The notes beneath the pieces were generated by a model. It made no database searches, was not told the origin of the DNA, and worked only from the letters and a program-made list of their open reading frames with translations. Positions 24,378-32,498 of a stretch of DNA of 54,260 nucleotides are shown piece after piece. Within the stretch, counting starts at the first letter, position 1; each line of letters opens with the position of its first letter. Origin of the DNA: Janthinobacterium sp. BJB426 (lineage in GTDB: Bacteria > Pseudomonadota > Gammaproteobacteria > Burkholderiales > Burkholderiaceae_D). The stretch spans positions 1 to 54,260 of the forward strand of contig NZ_PDZL01000030.1 in NCBI RefSeq assembly GCF_002735705.1. Reading direction: 5' to 3'. A program made the position numbers and the translations under genes.

Positions 24378-25898
24378 CTAGAATTCGCGCAAGCGGTCGA
24401 ACAGGTCCAGCAAGGCCGCCTCGTCGACGAGCGCAGTGCCCTGCCCGCCCAGTTGCTGCCGCAGCTGCACCAGCAACTCAGCCAGCACCGTGTAGATTTC
24501 CTCGCGCTCGACCGTCTCGATGATGCTCGCACGCCGCTCGATCTTGTTGAATTCAGCCACATAGGCGGTGACCATCGCTTCCAGCGCGGCGGCGGCCGCC
24601 GTCGCCTCCATGGCGGCATCGATGCCGCGCGTCACGGCCAGCATATTCTTGTAGGCCAGCGCCGCCTTTTTCGCATACGCGGGGGAAATATGCTCGCGGC
24701 CATCCCAGTCGCGGAACGGATTGAGCAGGTTGTCAGCCAGCCATTCCGGCTTGCGCGCCTTGCTCACCGACAAATCCAGTCCCAGCGCCGCCGCTTTCTT
24801 GTAGCCGGCCTTGATGGCCTTGGCCACATCGCCGGGCAAGCTGGTCAGCCACAAGGCCGACAGCTGCGGCAATTGCGTGGCTGATGGAAACTCTTCCGCC
24901 GTGTAACCGAACAGATCATAGGCGGTAAACATCCGCAGTTGGGCCAATTGCGCAAGGCTGGCCATCTGCGACGCCAGCCCCGGCTTGCCCCAGATGCGCA
25001 AGGCCGTCAGATGGGGAAAGCGCTGCGCCACTTGCGCCAGATCAACGTCTTTCATGCTGACCAGCGACAGGCCGCCCAGCTGGCCGAGACCGTGGAACGG
25101 CGGCAGCGTGTGCTTGCACTGCAGTGTCAGATGGCGGCCATCGGCGCCATCGTCGATGCGCAGCGCCGGCGATGGCGCGCCGCGCAGCGCGAGCAGGCCC
25201 AGGCCTTCGTTCAAGACCAGGCTGGTGACGCCATCGGGCTGCAGGATCAAACGGCTCAAGCCACTGCCGCTGAAATCGAGCGCATGCACCGTCGATGACT
25301 GCCAGTCCAGCTCATTGATGAAGGGATTGCCTTGGATAAACGCCATCAAGGCCTGCGTGCCATCGGCCGTCTCGATGGACATCAGGCAAGGCAGTTGCTC
25401 CAGCTCGGATATGTCGTCCAACGCCTGCAAGACGCTGTCATTGATTTTCGTCGCATCCTGGCGGAAGACGTGGCCGCCGAGCGTCACTTCGCGCTCGTCC
25501 GACGCGGCCTTGAATTGCTGGCGCCGCAGCGGATCGATGCGCTCCCAGTTACGCTGGCGCAGCACGCTGTCGCCCACGTTCCAGCCGCTGCGGTAACTGT
25601 TGACTTCCACATCCACCAGCGGCGCGATATTGCCAACGAGAGTATGGCCAGGCGGCACGTTCGCCGTGGCATAGCAGTGATCGTGGCGATTATTCCAGAA
25701 GAAATAGTCGCACAGCAGCGGCCGCATGGCTTGCACGGCCGCCGCATCGGGCAAAGCGTCGCCGGTCCAGTCCAACTCCAGCACGGCAGCTACCGGCCTG
25801 GACGAGGATACATCCTTGATGCGGGTGACCTGGCAAGCCACATATTGCTGCAGCTCGGACGAAAACACACTGTAAACATCGCCAACATTCGGTAGCAC
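24378..25898 (-). CDS. Hypothetical protein with leucine-rich-like segment
   Basis: I cannot assign a function to this 506-residue protein. No signal peptide or membrane segment is seen. The middle (about 190-370) has LRR-like stretches (ALDFSGSGLSRLILQPDGV, FPHLTALRIWGK, LPQLSALWLTSLP), and the last 130 residues are helical with Ala-rich coiled-coil character ending in LVDEAALLDLFDRLREF. The GTG at 25898 was chosen because AAGGAAG lies just upstream; a TTG at 25946 is the longest option. Its stop lies next to the blaI operator array. Resembles scattered bacterial LRR proteins near toxin or regulatory loci, without proof. Confidence 0.65.
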   Translation of the reverse strand: MLPNVGDVYSVFSSELQQYVACQVTRIKDVSSSRPVAAVLELDWTGDALPDAAAVQAMRPLLCDYFFWNNRHDHCYATANVPPGHTLVGNIAPLVDVEVNSYRSGWNVGDSVLRQRNWERIDPLRRQQFKAASDEREVTLGGHVFRQDATKINDSVLQALDDISELEQLPCLMSIETADGTQALMAFIQGNPFINELDWQSSTVHALDFSGSGLSRLILQPDGVTSLVLNEGLGLLALRGAPSPALRIDDGADGRHLTLQCKHTLPPFHGLGQLGGLSLVSMKDVDLAQVAQRFPHLTALRIWGKPGLASQMASLAQLAQLRMFTAYDLFGYTAEEFPSATQLPQLSALWLTSLPGDVAKAIKAGYKKAAALGLDLSVSKARKPEWLADNLLNPFRDWDGREHISPAYAKKAALAYKNMLAVTRGIDAAMEATAAAAALEAMVTAYVAEFNKIERRASIIETVEREEIYTVLAELLVQLRQQLGGQGTALVDEAALLDLFDRLREF

Positions 25899-25971
25899 GC
25901 AACTTCCTTTCAAAACACCTGACGGTCGAATGTTGAAAGATAGCAAAAATGACAGCGCAGCGTCGTCCTGT

Positions 25972-27318
25972 TCAGTCAGCGTGCAGCTTGTGATGCATGC
26001 GCCGCAGTCCCAACCAGACGGCCGCTGCCACGAACGGCACCAGGGCGCCGACGAGGATTTCCGGATTCACGGGCAAGCCCATCACCTTGGCCGCCTTGCC
26101 CGTGTAGCTGAACAGGCCAATCACGTAATACGAGATCGCCGCCACGGACAAGCCTTCCACCGCTTGCTGCAGTTGCAACTGCTGCGCCGCGCGGGCGTTC
26201 ATCGATTGCAGGATTTGCCGGTTCTGCAATTCCTGCACGATGCCCACGCGCGTGCGCAGCAAGTCATTCGTGTTGGCAATGCGCTGCGCCATCGCTTCCT
26301 GGCGGCTAGCCATCGCTTCGCAGGTGTTCATGGCGGGCGTCAGGCGGCGGTCCATGAATTCCTCGACCGTGGGAATGCCTTCGATACGCACTTCGCGCAA
26401 CTCGTCGATGCGCGCTTTCACGAGGCCCATGTAGGCTTTCGAGGCGGAAAAACGGTAGCTATTGTCGAGCGACAGCTTTTCAATGCGGGCCGCCAGGCGC
26501 GTGATGCGGTCGAGCAAGGCTTGCTCGGAGACGCCGTCGTCCGTCTTGCTGGCTCCCGGCGCATCGTCCGTGTCGACCATGGCGGCGGCCAGGGTGGCCA
26601 GTTCGTTTTCGATGGCATTCAAGGATGGCGCCGCCTGCATGGCGTAGGGCAAGCCCAGCAAGGCCATCATGCGGTAGGTTTCGATTTCCAGCACGCGCTG
26701 CACCAATCGGCCCGACTGCTGCGAGCGCATGCCCGCGTCGCGGATGACGAAACGGCTGAAGCCGTCGGACTGTATCGTGAAATCGGTCCACAATTCGCCG
26801 CCCTGCAACACTTTGCTGCCAGCCAGGGTATTGCCCTCGAACACGCGCGACAAGCCCTGCATGAAGATCTCGGCAGGCTCTGTCGCCTGCTCCAGCACCA
26901 CGTGCGCGGCCACCATCAGCTTGCCCTTCAAACCCACCAGCCACTGCTGCGGCAACTGTTCCAGGGGCATGCGCTCGAACGCCTGCGCCAGAGGCAAGGC
27001 CTGCCCTGGATGCTCGGCAAAGGTAAACGTGGCAAATTCCGTGTGGCATTCCCATTTCAGGCGGAAGCGGCCAAAGTCATAATAAAAATACTTGGCTTCG
27101 GCGGCGGGCGGCGTGACGCCGAAATGCGTGCACAGGGCCGCCAGGGTGGCGTGCTGGGCCGCCATATTCGACGCACCGGGCGCCGCGCTGTCATCCTTGT
27201 AGACGGCCAGATGGGTGATCAGCTCGGGAGCGTCGAGCTGCAAAAACGGCCGCGAGTGGATTTCCGCCGCCAGCGGCACGCGCAAGGCGTGGTTCAAACT
27301 GGAGTTAATCAAGTGCAT
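25972..27318 (-). CDS. DUF3422 family membrane-anchored protein
   Basis: Protein of 448 residues matching DUF3422: NHALRVPLAAEIHSRPFLQL at the N terminus, the KYFYYDFGRFRLKWECHTEF segment (about 80-100) and MRSQQSGRLVQRVLEIETYR (about 215-235). Two C-terminal hydrophobic helices (AISYYVIGLFSYTGKAAKV; ILVGALVPFVAAAVWLGL) would anchor it in the inner membrane. The ATG at 27318 opens the conserved region; the longer frame adds an Arg/Ser-rich leader. The role of the family is not established. Confidence 0.83.
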   Translation of the reverse strand: MHLINSSLNHALRVPLAAEIHSRPFLQLDAPELITHLAVYKDDSAAPGASNMAAQHATLAALCTHFGVTPPAAEAKYFYYDFGRFRLKWECHTEFATFTFAEHPGQALPLAQAFERMPLEQLPQQWLVGLKGKLMVAAHVVLEQATEPAEIFMQGLSRVFEGNTLAGSKVLQGGELWTDFTIQSDGFSRFVIRDAGMRSQQSGRLVQRVLEIETYRMMALLGLPYAMQAAPSLNAIENELATLAAAMVDTDDAPGASKTDDGVSEQALLDRITRLAARIEKLSLDNSYRFSASKAYMGLVKARIDELREVRIEGIPTVEEFMDRRLTPAMNTCEAMASRQEAMAQRIANTNDLLRTRVGIVQELQNRQILQSMNARAAQQLQLQQAVEGLSVAAISYYVIGLFSYTGKAAKVMGLPVNPEILVGALVPFVAAAVWLGLRRMHHKLHAD

Positions 27319-27439
27319 GATAGCCAAAGGTAAAGTTGCAAAACTGCTTAGACCCGCGCGCGTGCTGCTATGCCCGCGGCGGGGTCTGATTGTCACAGTG
27401 TAACAAAGCAGGAAGCATGCCTACCTTTTCAAACTTCGT

Positions 27440-28648
27440 TCATGCCGTTTTAGCAACGCCTATCGCACCCTGCTCCGCCTCCTGGCGGCTGCCCAGCCAC
27501 CAGAACGCGCCGGCCAGCACGACGGCCGAAGCCTGTCCCAGCGCCAATTTAAATGCGCTGTCGAACAGCAACGGTGCGACAAAACCGGACACCAGGGCAA
27601 ACACCAGCATTTGCACGAAATTTTGCAGGGACGCGGCCAGGCCCCGCATCTGCGGGAAAATGTCCAGCGTCGACATGGTCATGCCCGGCAAGGCCAGCGA
27701 CATGCCGAACGCATACAGCATCACGGGCACGACAGCGAACGGGATGCTGGCCGCAAACCAGTGGTTGTAAGCGATATTGAGCGCCCCCGTGGCCGCCATG
27801 GCCAGCAAGCCCCAGCGCACCAGCACGGTGCTTTTCACCGCATGCGCCAGCTTGCCCGACAGCGCCGAGCCGCCCACCAGGCCAGCCACCATGGGGATGA
27901 ACATCCAGCCAAACGCCGTTTCCGGAAGACGCAGCAGCTCCAGGATGAAACGCGGGGCCGAGGCGATGTACAGGGCGAAGCCGCCAAAGGCGAAGGCCAC
28001 GGCCAGCGAACGCAGCAGGAACGCCCGGTGGCGCAAGGCCAGCCAGTAATTGCGCGCGATATTGCCTGGGTGGAAGGGTTGGCGTTGCTCGACGGCTAAA
28101 CTTTCCGGCAAGCCTTTCAGGCAGGCGAGCGCCAGCAGCACGGTGACGGAAAACGTGAAGACGAACGTCGATTGCCAGCCGTAGGCCACGTGCAGCCAGC
28201 CGCCGATGATGGGCGCTATGGCGGGCGCGATGCCGAACACCATCATGATATTGGCCAGCATCTTTTGCGCAGCCGCGCCAGACAGGGTGTCGCGCACGAT
28301 GGCTTGCCCGATGACCCTGCCCGCTCCCGCCGAGGCGCCCTGCATGCCGCGGAAAAACAGCAGCCAGCCAAAGCTGGGCGCAAATGCGGCGCCGATGGAG
28401 CCCACGGCGAAGATCAGCAGCGAGGCGAGGATCACGGGGCGGCGGCCAAACGAGTCGGACAAGGTGCCGTAGAACAAGGTCATGAAGGCATAGGCAGCCA
28501 GGTAGACGCTCAGGGTCTGCTGCACCAGCACGCTGCTGACGTCGAAATGCGTGCCGATCGCGGGAAACGACGGCAGGAAGGTGTCCGTGGCGAACGGGCC
28601 CAGCATGGCCAGCCCGGCCAGCACCAGGGTCAAGTTTCTGGTTTTCAT
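27440..28648 (-). CDS. Bcr/CflA-type MFS drug efflux transporter
   Basis: Proton-driven inner-membrane exporter of 402 residues with twelve predicted helices. The N terminus LAGLAMLGPFATDTFLPSFP and loop motif GTLSDSFGRRPVIL (motif A, about 64-77) are typical of the Bcr/CflA group, as is FFRGMQGASAGAGRVIGQAI (motif C-like region). AGGAG precedes the ATG, which overlaps the end of the tetR gene by four bases. Exports small toxic compounds; bicyclomycin and chloramphenicol are known substrates of the family, the native one here is unknown. Induced through the TetR regulator upstream. Confidence 0.9.
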   Translation of the reverse strand: MKTRNLTLVLAGLAMLGPFATDTFLPSFPAIGTHFDVSSVLVQQTLSVYLAAYAFMTLFYGTLSDSFGRRPVILASLLIFAVGSIGAAFAPSFGWLLFFRGMQGASAGAGRVIGQAIVRDTLSGAAAQKMLANIMMVFGIAPAIAPIIGGWLHVAYGWQSTFVFTFSVTVLLALACLKGLPESLAVEQRQPFHPGNIARNYWLALRHRAFLLRSLAVAFAFGGFALYIASAPRFILELLRLPETAFGWMFIPMVAGLVGGSALSGKLAHAVKSTVLVRWGLLAMAATGALNIAYNHWFAASIPFAVVPVMLYAFGMSLALPGMTMSTLDIFPQMRGLAASLQNFVQMLVFALVSGFVAPLLFDSAFKLALGQASAVVLAGAFWWLGSRQEAEQGAIGVAKTA

Positions 28649-29319
28649 GCAAGCTCCTGCGCAACATGCTGGCGACGCAAGCCGTCGAGGGCCGCCAGCG
28701 AGAAGGCGGCAATATGCCGGGCGATATCGGCGATACCCGCTTCGTCATAGGTAATTTCCGGCGCCACCAGTTCATGCACGATGCGCGAACGGGCATAGAA
28801 CACGGCCTGCCCGATCACGCTGAACACGCATTTCTGTACCACGTCGTCGGGCATGGCCGGCCCCACCACGCCACGGATCAGGCTAGTGAACAAAGCGTGC
28901 TGCGGGCGCACATTGCGCTCGGCCAGCTTGTGGATGGCGGCCGTCGGCTCGATCAGTTCGCGCGCCACCAGGCGGCTGAACAGCGAAGCCGGACCCGAGC
29001 GCAACATGTCGGAGACGAGCGCTTCTATGGCCAGGCGCAACTGTTCCACTGGCGGCAATTGCGCCTGCGCACTTGCCGCCGCCACATCGGCGGCCGAGGC
29101 CCGCGCCAGCTCGCGCGCATAGTCAAAAGCGGCCAGGTGCAGCTCTTCCTTGCTATGAAAGTAATAATTCACCATCGCCACATTCACGTGGGCCGCCTCG
29201 CAAATCTTGCGCACGGACGCGACCTTGTAGCCGTCGTCGGCAAACAGCTGGGCCGCCACTTGCAGGATGCGCGCGCGCGCCGGCTCCGCTTCCCTGTCAC
29301 TTCTCGTTTCTTCCGTCAT
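28645..29319 (-). CDS. TetR-family repressor with CerR-like C terminus
   Basis: Ligand-responsive repressor of 224 residues. The N-terminal HTH is at about 17-60 (ILQVAAQLFADDGYKVASVR, ICEAAHVNVAMVNYYFHSKE) and the C-terminal domain (FSRLVARELIEPTAAIHKLA and onward) matches the DUF1956/CerR type. It is first in an operon with the MFS efflux gene and overlaps it by four bases. Two palindromes of the TTAAAC-N4-GTTTAA form just upstream are its likely autoregulatory operators. Confidence 0.9.
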   Translation of the reverse strand: MTEETRSDREAEPARARILQVAAQLFADDGYKVASVRKICEAAHVNVAMVNYYFHSKEELHLAAFDYARELARASAADVAAASAQAQLPPVEQLRLAIEALVSDMLRSGPASLFSRLVARELIEPTAAIHKLAERNVRPQHALFTSLIRGVVGPAMPDDVVQKCVFSVIGQAVFYARSRIVHELVAPEITYDEAGIADIARHIAAFSLAALDGLRRQHVAQELA

Positions 29320-29333
29320 GCCATTCCCATCAT

Positions 29334-29349
29334 TTAAACAGCCGTTTAA
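29334..29349. promoter_or_regulatory. TetR operator 1
   Basis: TTAAACAGCCGTTTAA is a palindrome with perfect six-base arms and a four-base spacer, 15 bp upstream of the tetR start codon. The sister site lies 33 bp away. Expected to bind the adjacent TetR protein and block transcription of tetR and the efflux gene. Confidence 0.7.
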
Positions 29350-29366
29350 TATTGCAGGGAATTATA

Positions 29367-29382
29367 TCAAACAGTCGTTTAA
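29367..29382. promoter_or_regulatory. TetR operator 2
   Basis: TCAAACAGTCGTTTAA repeats operator 1 with one arm mismatch; the start-to-start distance of 33 bp is about three helical turns, placing both on the same DNA face. Confidence 0.65.
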
Positions 29383-29393
29383 CTTTCAGGCGA

Positions 29394-29424
29394 ACACAAA
29401 AAAAGCCCGGCGAACCGGGCTTTT
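29394..29424 (-). terminator. Rho-independent terminator after the copper operon
   Basis: AAAAGCCCGG, a CGAA loop and CCGGGCTTTT form a ten-pair stem; on the minus strand it is followed by a T run. It lies 20 bp downstream of the PCuAC stop, ending the DUF2946-SCO-PCuAC unit before the tetR promoter. Confidence 0.85.
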
Positions 29425-29443
29425 CAAGGGACTGGCGGCAGGC

Positions 29444-29914
29444 TTAGTGCTTCATCGCCGGCATCGGCGCCGAGGTGGCGCCCAGCGGACGGGCCACGGC
29501 ATTGACTTCGATGGTTTCGCGGCGCTTGTCTTCGCCTTCGACGACGAGGGTCAGCGGAATCTTGTCGCCCGCCTTCACCTGCCCTTTGAGTTCCAGTAGC
29601 ATCACGTGGTAACCGCCCGGTTTCAGTTCGACGGCCTTGCCGGCCGGCAAGGCGATTTCCTTGACCTGGCGCATGCGCATCATATTGTCCGTCATGCTCA
29701 TTTCATGGATTTCCGCCACGCCGGCCACGGGCGAACGCACTTCCAGCAGGCGCATGGCTTTCGGCGCCGTGATCTGCATGAAGGCGCCCGTGGCTTTTTG
29801 CTGCGGCACGGTGGCGCGCACCCACGGGTCGGTAATTTGCACGCTGGTTTGTGCGACGGCAGAGAAGGACAGCACGGTCAGGGCCGTGGCCAGCAGGGTT
29901 TTCAGATGGGTCAT
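29444..29914 (-). CDS. PCu(A)C periplasmic copper chaperone
   Basis: Delivers Cu(I) to the CuA site of cytochrome oxidase. The 156-residue protein has a signal peptide (LLATALTVLSFSAVA) and the full copper motif H-X10-M-X21-H-X-M with H70, M81, H103 and M105 (EIHEMSM and GGYHVML segments). A Met/His tail (PMPAMKH) may bind additional copper. AGGAA precedes the ATG. It lies 19 bp downstream of the SCO gene, its usual partner, and ends before a strong terminator. Confidence 0.92.
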   Translation of the reverse strand: MTHLKTLLATALTVLSFSAVAQTSVQITDPWVRATVPQQKATGAFMQITAPKAMRLLEVRSPVAGVAEIHEMSMTDNMMRMRQVKEIALPAGKAVELKPGGYHVMLLELKGQVKAGDKIPLTLVVEGEDKRRETIEVNAVARPLGATSAPMPAMKH

Positions 29915-29933
29915 GATTATTTCCTCGCGATGG

Positions 29934-30530
29934 TTATAAGGTGTATTTCGATTTCATCAGGGTCTTGATGTCCTGCACGCATTCGTCGCCCGTCAACTGG
30001 TGTTTCAAGCCCAGGCGCATGCGTCCCTCGGCGTCGAGCACATAGCTGATGGCCGTGTGGTCCATCGTGTACGAACTGCCGCTCGGTACGCGGCGGTAGA
30101 AGACCTTGTAGTTGAAGGCCGTCTGCGCCGTGTTCTTCGGGTCCGTGCGCAAGCCGAGGAAACTCGGATCGAAGGCGCGCATGTATTCGCCCAGCAACTC
30201 GGGCGTATCGCGCTCGGGGTCGATGCTGATAAAGATTACCTGCAATTTATCGCCATCGGCGCCCAGTTTCTGGCGGATTTCCAGCGCGCGCGACAGGGCT
30301 GTCGGGCACACGTCCGGGCATTGCGTGAAGCCAAAGAAGACCATCACATATTTGCCCTTGAAATCGGCCAGGGTGTAGACCTTGCCATCGGGGCCGCTCA
30401 ACTTGAAGTCGGGCTTGTAATCGCCTCCCGTCAAGTCGAGGCCGTTGTAATGGGGTTTCGGCGCTGGTTCGCAAGCGGCAAGCGTAAGCAATCCCGCCGT
30501 ACCGGCGAGAAGGAAAAGACGACGTTTCAT
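29934..30530 (-). CDS. SCO1/SenC-family copper metallochaperone lipoprotein
   Basis: Thioredoxin-fold protein of 198 residues used in cytochrome oxidase CuA assembly or periplasmic redox balance. The lipobox LTLAAC gives lipidated Cys20. Copper ligands are C71 and C75 in CPDVCP and H158 in TMDHTA. The ATG at 30530 opens the signal peptide; the long upstream frame is not coding. It sits between a DUF2946 gene and the PCuAC gene in one direction. Confidence 0.92.
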   Translation of the reverse strand: MKRRLFLLAGTAGLLTLAACEPAPKPHYNGLDLTGGDYKPDFKLSGPDGKVYTLADFKGKYVMVFFGFTQCPDVCPTALSRALEIRQKLGADGDKLQVIFISIDPERDTPELLGEYMRAFDPSFLGLRTDPKNTAQTAFNYKVFYRRVPSGSSYTMDHTAISYVLDAEGRMRLGLKHQLTGDECVQDIKTLMKSKYTL

Positions 30531-30591
30531 GATAATTCCGGCCCGATGGGCGTAGTGGATACAATTAAGACGTGGAAGGCGTGACTGGCGT

Positions 30592-30990
30592 TCAGGCAGC
30601 CAGAGGGGGGCCGCGCGGGCTGGCGGCCAGCCACGCGAACGGGGCCCGCGGCGCCTGGTAAAACAGGGGCGGATACAGGTCGTGGCCCGTAATGACGGCC
30701 AGCGGCGATGCTGACGACGGCGGCAAGCCCACGCTGCCCGCATGGCTCATGCAGAACGGGCAATGCTCGATGTGATGCAGCACGGAATCGGTGGCGGATG
30801 TGGCGGTCGGCGCCAGGTCCGCCTGCGTGTAGACGGCGCCGCTGGCCGAGCAAATCTCGACGGCGGCATTGTTCGCGTTCGCATGCAGCGAGGCAAACGC
30901 ATACGACAGGGACGGCGACAGCGCATTGAGCAGTATCGCCAGGCAGGCGAACCACATATGCCACTGTTTGCGCTTCAATAATGATCCCAT
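30592..30990 (-). CDS. DUF2946 protein of a copper cluster
   Basis: Exported or membrane-anchored protein of 132 residues. An N-terminal hydrophobic segment (MWFACLAILLNALSPSLSYA) is followed by the DUF2946 core with HHIEHCPFCMSHAG (about 72-85), a Cys/His cluster likely to bind a metal. A TATAAT hexamer at 30998-31003 on this strand lies only seven bases from the ATG, so transcription might begin almost at the start codon or translation at the internal Met12. Located 61 bp upstream of the SCO gene; such genes commonly accompany copper-handling operons. Confidence 0.75.
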   Translation of the reverse strand: MGSLLKRKQWHMWFACLAILLNALSPSLSYAFASLHANANNAAVEICSASGAVYTQADLAPTATSATDSVLHHIEHCPFCMSHAGSVGLPPSSASPLAVITGHDLYPPLFYQAPRAPFAWLAASPRGPPLAA

Positions 30991-31014
30991 GGCCCCGATT
31001 ATAACGGAGTCTGG

Positions 31015-31608
31015 CTATCCGGGCGCCTGGCCGCGCAGGAACAGGCTGGGGCGCACGCCGGCCACGTCCACGCAGGCGTCGCAAAACGCGGGGATCGAGG
31101 CAAAGCCGGAACCAGCCGCCACTTGCGCCAGGTCGCGCTCGCCATGCACGCCATCGGCATCCGCTTGCGCCGCCGTGTGCAGCGCGTGCGCCAGACGCTG
31201 CTCGCGCACCAGGCTCAGCAAGGCCTCGCCCTCGGAAAACAGGCGCGCCCTGGCCTTGTGCGGCGTCACTTGCCACAGGGCCGCCAGGCGCGCCGCCGTC
31301 CATTTGCCTTGCGGCGTATCAAAGATGTGCTGCGCCAGCGCCTGGCTCCAGCGCTTGCCGCCGCCGTGGCCGCCCTCCGCCTCATCGTCTTCCAGCGCCA
31401 GGGTGAACACGGCCGGCTTGCCCCGCCCCGGCATCACGTCGCAGGCGAAGCGCAAAAAGGCGGGCACGACGAAACTGTCGCCGCTGGCCAGTTTCTTGGT
31501 GGCGATTTCATTGTGCAAAGTCACAAAGCCCTGGCGCACGGTGACGCGCAGCCTGAGCGGAAAGCGCAAGCCCAGCAAGTGCAAGGGATAATCGGAAACG
31601 AGGGCCAT
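31015..31608 (-). CDS. AraC-type HTH regulator, divergent
   Basis: Protein of 197 residues. The C-terminal 95 residues fit the two-helix-turn-helix AraC domain: LAALWQVTPHKARARLFSEG, EQRLAHALHTA, then DLAQVAAGSGFASIPAFCDA and VAGVRPSLFLRG. The first 100 residues are an unrecognised beta-rich domain (RVTVRQGFVTLHNEIATKK). No ribosome-binding site is evident before the ATG. It is the only one of its direction mates without a clear operon partner; it ends 25 bp from the DUF2946 start. Target unknown. Confidence 0.72.
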   Translation of the reverse strand: MALVSDYPLHLLGLRFPLRLRVTVRQGFVTLHNEIATKKLASGDSFVVPAFLRFACDVMPGRGKPAVFTLALEDDEAEGGHGGGKRWSQALAQHIFDTPQGKWTAARLAALWQVTPHKARARLFSEGEALLSLVREQRLAHALHTAAQADADGVHGERDLAQVAAGSGFASIPAFCDACVDVAGVRPSLFLRGQAPG

Positions 31609-31670
31609 GCGTCAGGTCAGTATGGTGAGCGAGCCGCCAGCATGCCACACATCGCGCGTCCGGTCTGTCA

Positions 31671-32372
31671 TCACAGCGACGCTACGCCATAACGGCGCAA
31701 GCCGTCCAGGTCGACGACGCGGATGGATTGGTAGGCGATGCTGATCAAGTTCAATTCGGCCAGGTGGCCCAGCGCCTGGTTCACCCGCTGTCGGGAAATG
31801 CCCGTCAGCAAGCCGATTTCTTCCTGCGACAGCTCAAGCACGCTGGAAGTGCGCGGGTATAACATGGGGTGGAACAGTTGCGCGATGGCTTGCGCCACTT
31901 GCGCATCGACGGCCAGCAGGCGCTGGTTCTGGATGGTGGCGATGAACTGGCCCATGCGCTCGTTCAACTGGCGGATGACGAAGGCATTGAAGGAAAGGCT
32001 TTCGGCCAGCAGCAGGTGAAACAGGTCCACCGGCACGAGGATGATGCTCGATGCGCGCACGGCCACCACGTCGTAGCGGCGCAGTTCGCGCTTGAGCACG
32101 CTGCCCTCGCCGCACCAGCCGCCGGCCGGCACGCCGGAAAACGTGGCGCCGCGCCCATCGGCGTTGTAGACGGCCAGCTTGATCAAGCCCGTGTGCACGC
32201 CGATCCAGTGCGCCGACGGTTCGCCGCGCCGCGTGATGAAGGCGCCCGCTTCGTAATGCCTGATCACGCTGCCGGTGCGCAACAGGGTCTGATGCCGCGC
32301 ATCGAGGGCCGTGAACCAGTCATGGCTGCCGAGTTCAGGCATCGCAAGGTCTACACTATCGTTGCTGTCCAT
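31671..32372 (-). CDS. Crp/Fnr-family transcriptional regulator
   Basis: Regulator of 233 residues. The N-terminal cyclic-nucleotide-binding-like barrel (GAFITRRGEPSAHWIGVHTG and GGWCGEGSVLKREL) is followed by the dimer helix and a C-terminal HTH (LSQEEIGLLTGISRQRVNQA, about 176-195). No FNR-type N-terminal cysteine cluster is present, so oxygen sensing is unlikely. GAAGGA supports the ATG at 32372 over a GTG at 32390. It is divergent from an acyl-CoA synthetase gene and a CRP-like dyad lies between them. Confidence 0.88.
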   Translation of the reverse strand: MDSNDSVDLAMPELGSHDWFTALDARHQTLLRTGSVIRHYEAGAFITRRGEPSAHWIGVHTGLIKLAVYNADGRGATFSGVPAGGWCGEGSVLKRELRRYDVVAVRASSIILVPVDLFHLLLAESLSFNAFVIRQLNERMGQFIATIQNQRLLAVDAQVAQAIAQLFHPMLYPRTSSVLELSQEEIGLLTGISRQRVNQALGHLAELNLISIAYQSIRVVDLDGLRRYGVASL

Positions 32373-32397
32373 TCCATCCTTCAATTTCACACGTCAG

Positions 32398-32415
32398 CTG
32401 TCACTAAGATGACAG
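32398..32415. promoter_or_regulatory. CRP-family-type dyad between regulator and acyl-CoA synthetase
   Basis: CTGTCACTAAGATGACAG has perfect six-base arms around six bases, the 5-N6-5 architecture of CRP-family sites but with TGTCA/TGACA cores instead of TGTGA/TCACA. It lies 26 bp upstream of the Crp/Fnr gene start and 84 bp upstream of the synthetase start. Likely bound by the adjacent regulator. Confidence 0.55.
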
Positions 32416-32498
32416 TGATTTTCCAGCGCCGGTGCTATGCTAACCGGTATCAATCCCGAAACAGGGAGCTACAGAATTTTATTTCACAGGAGACAAGC

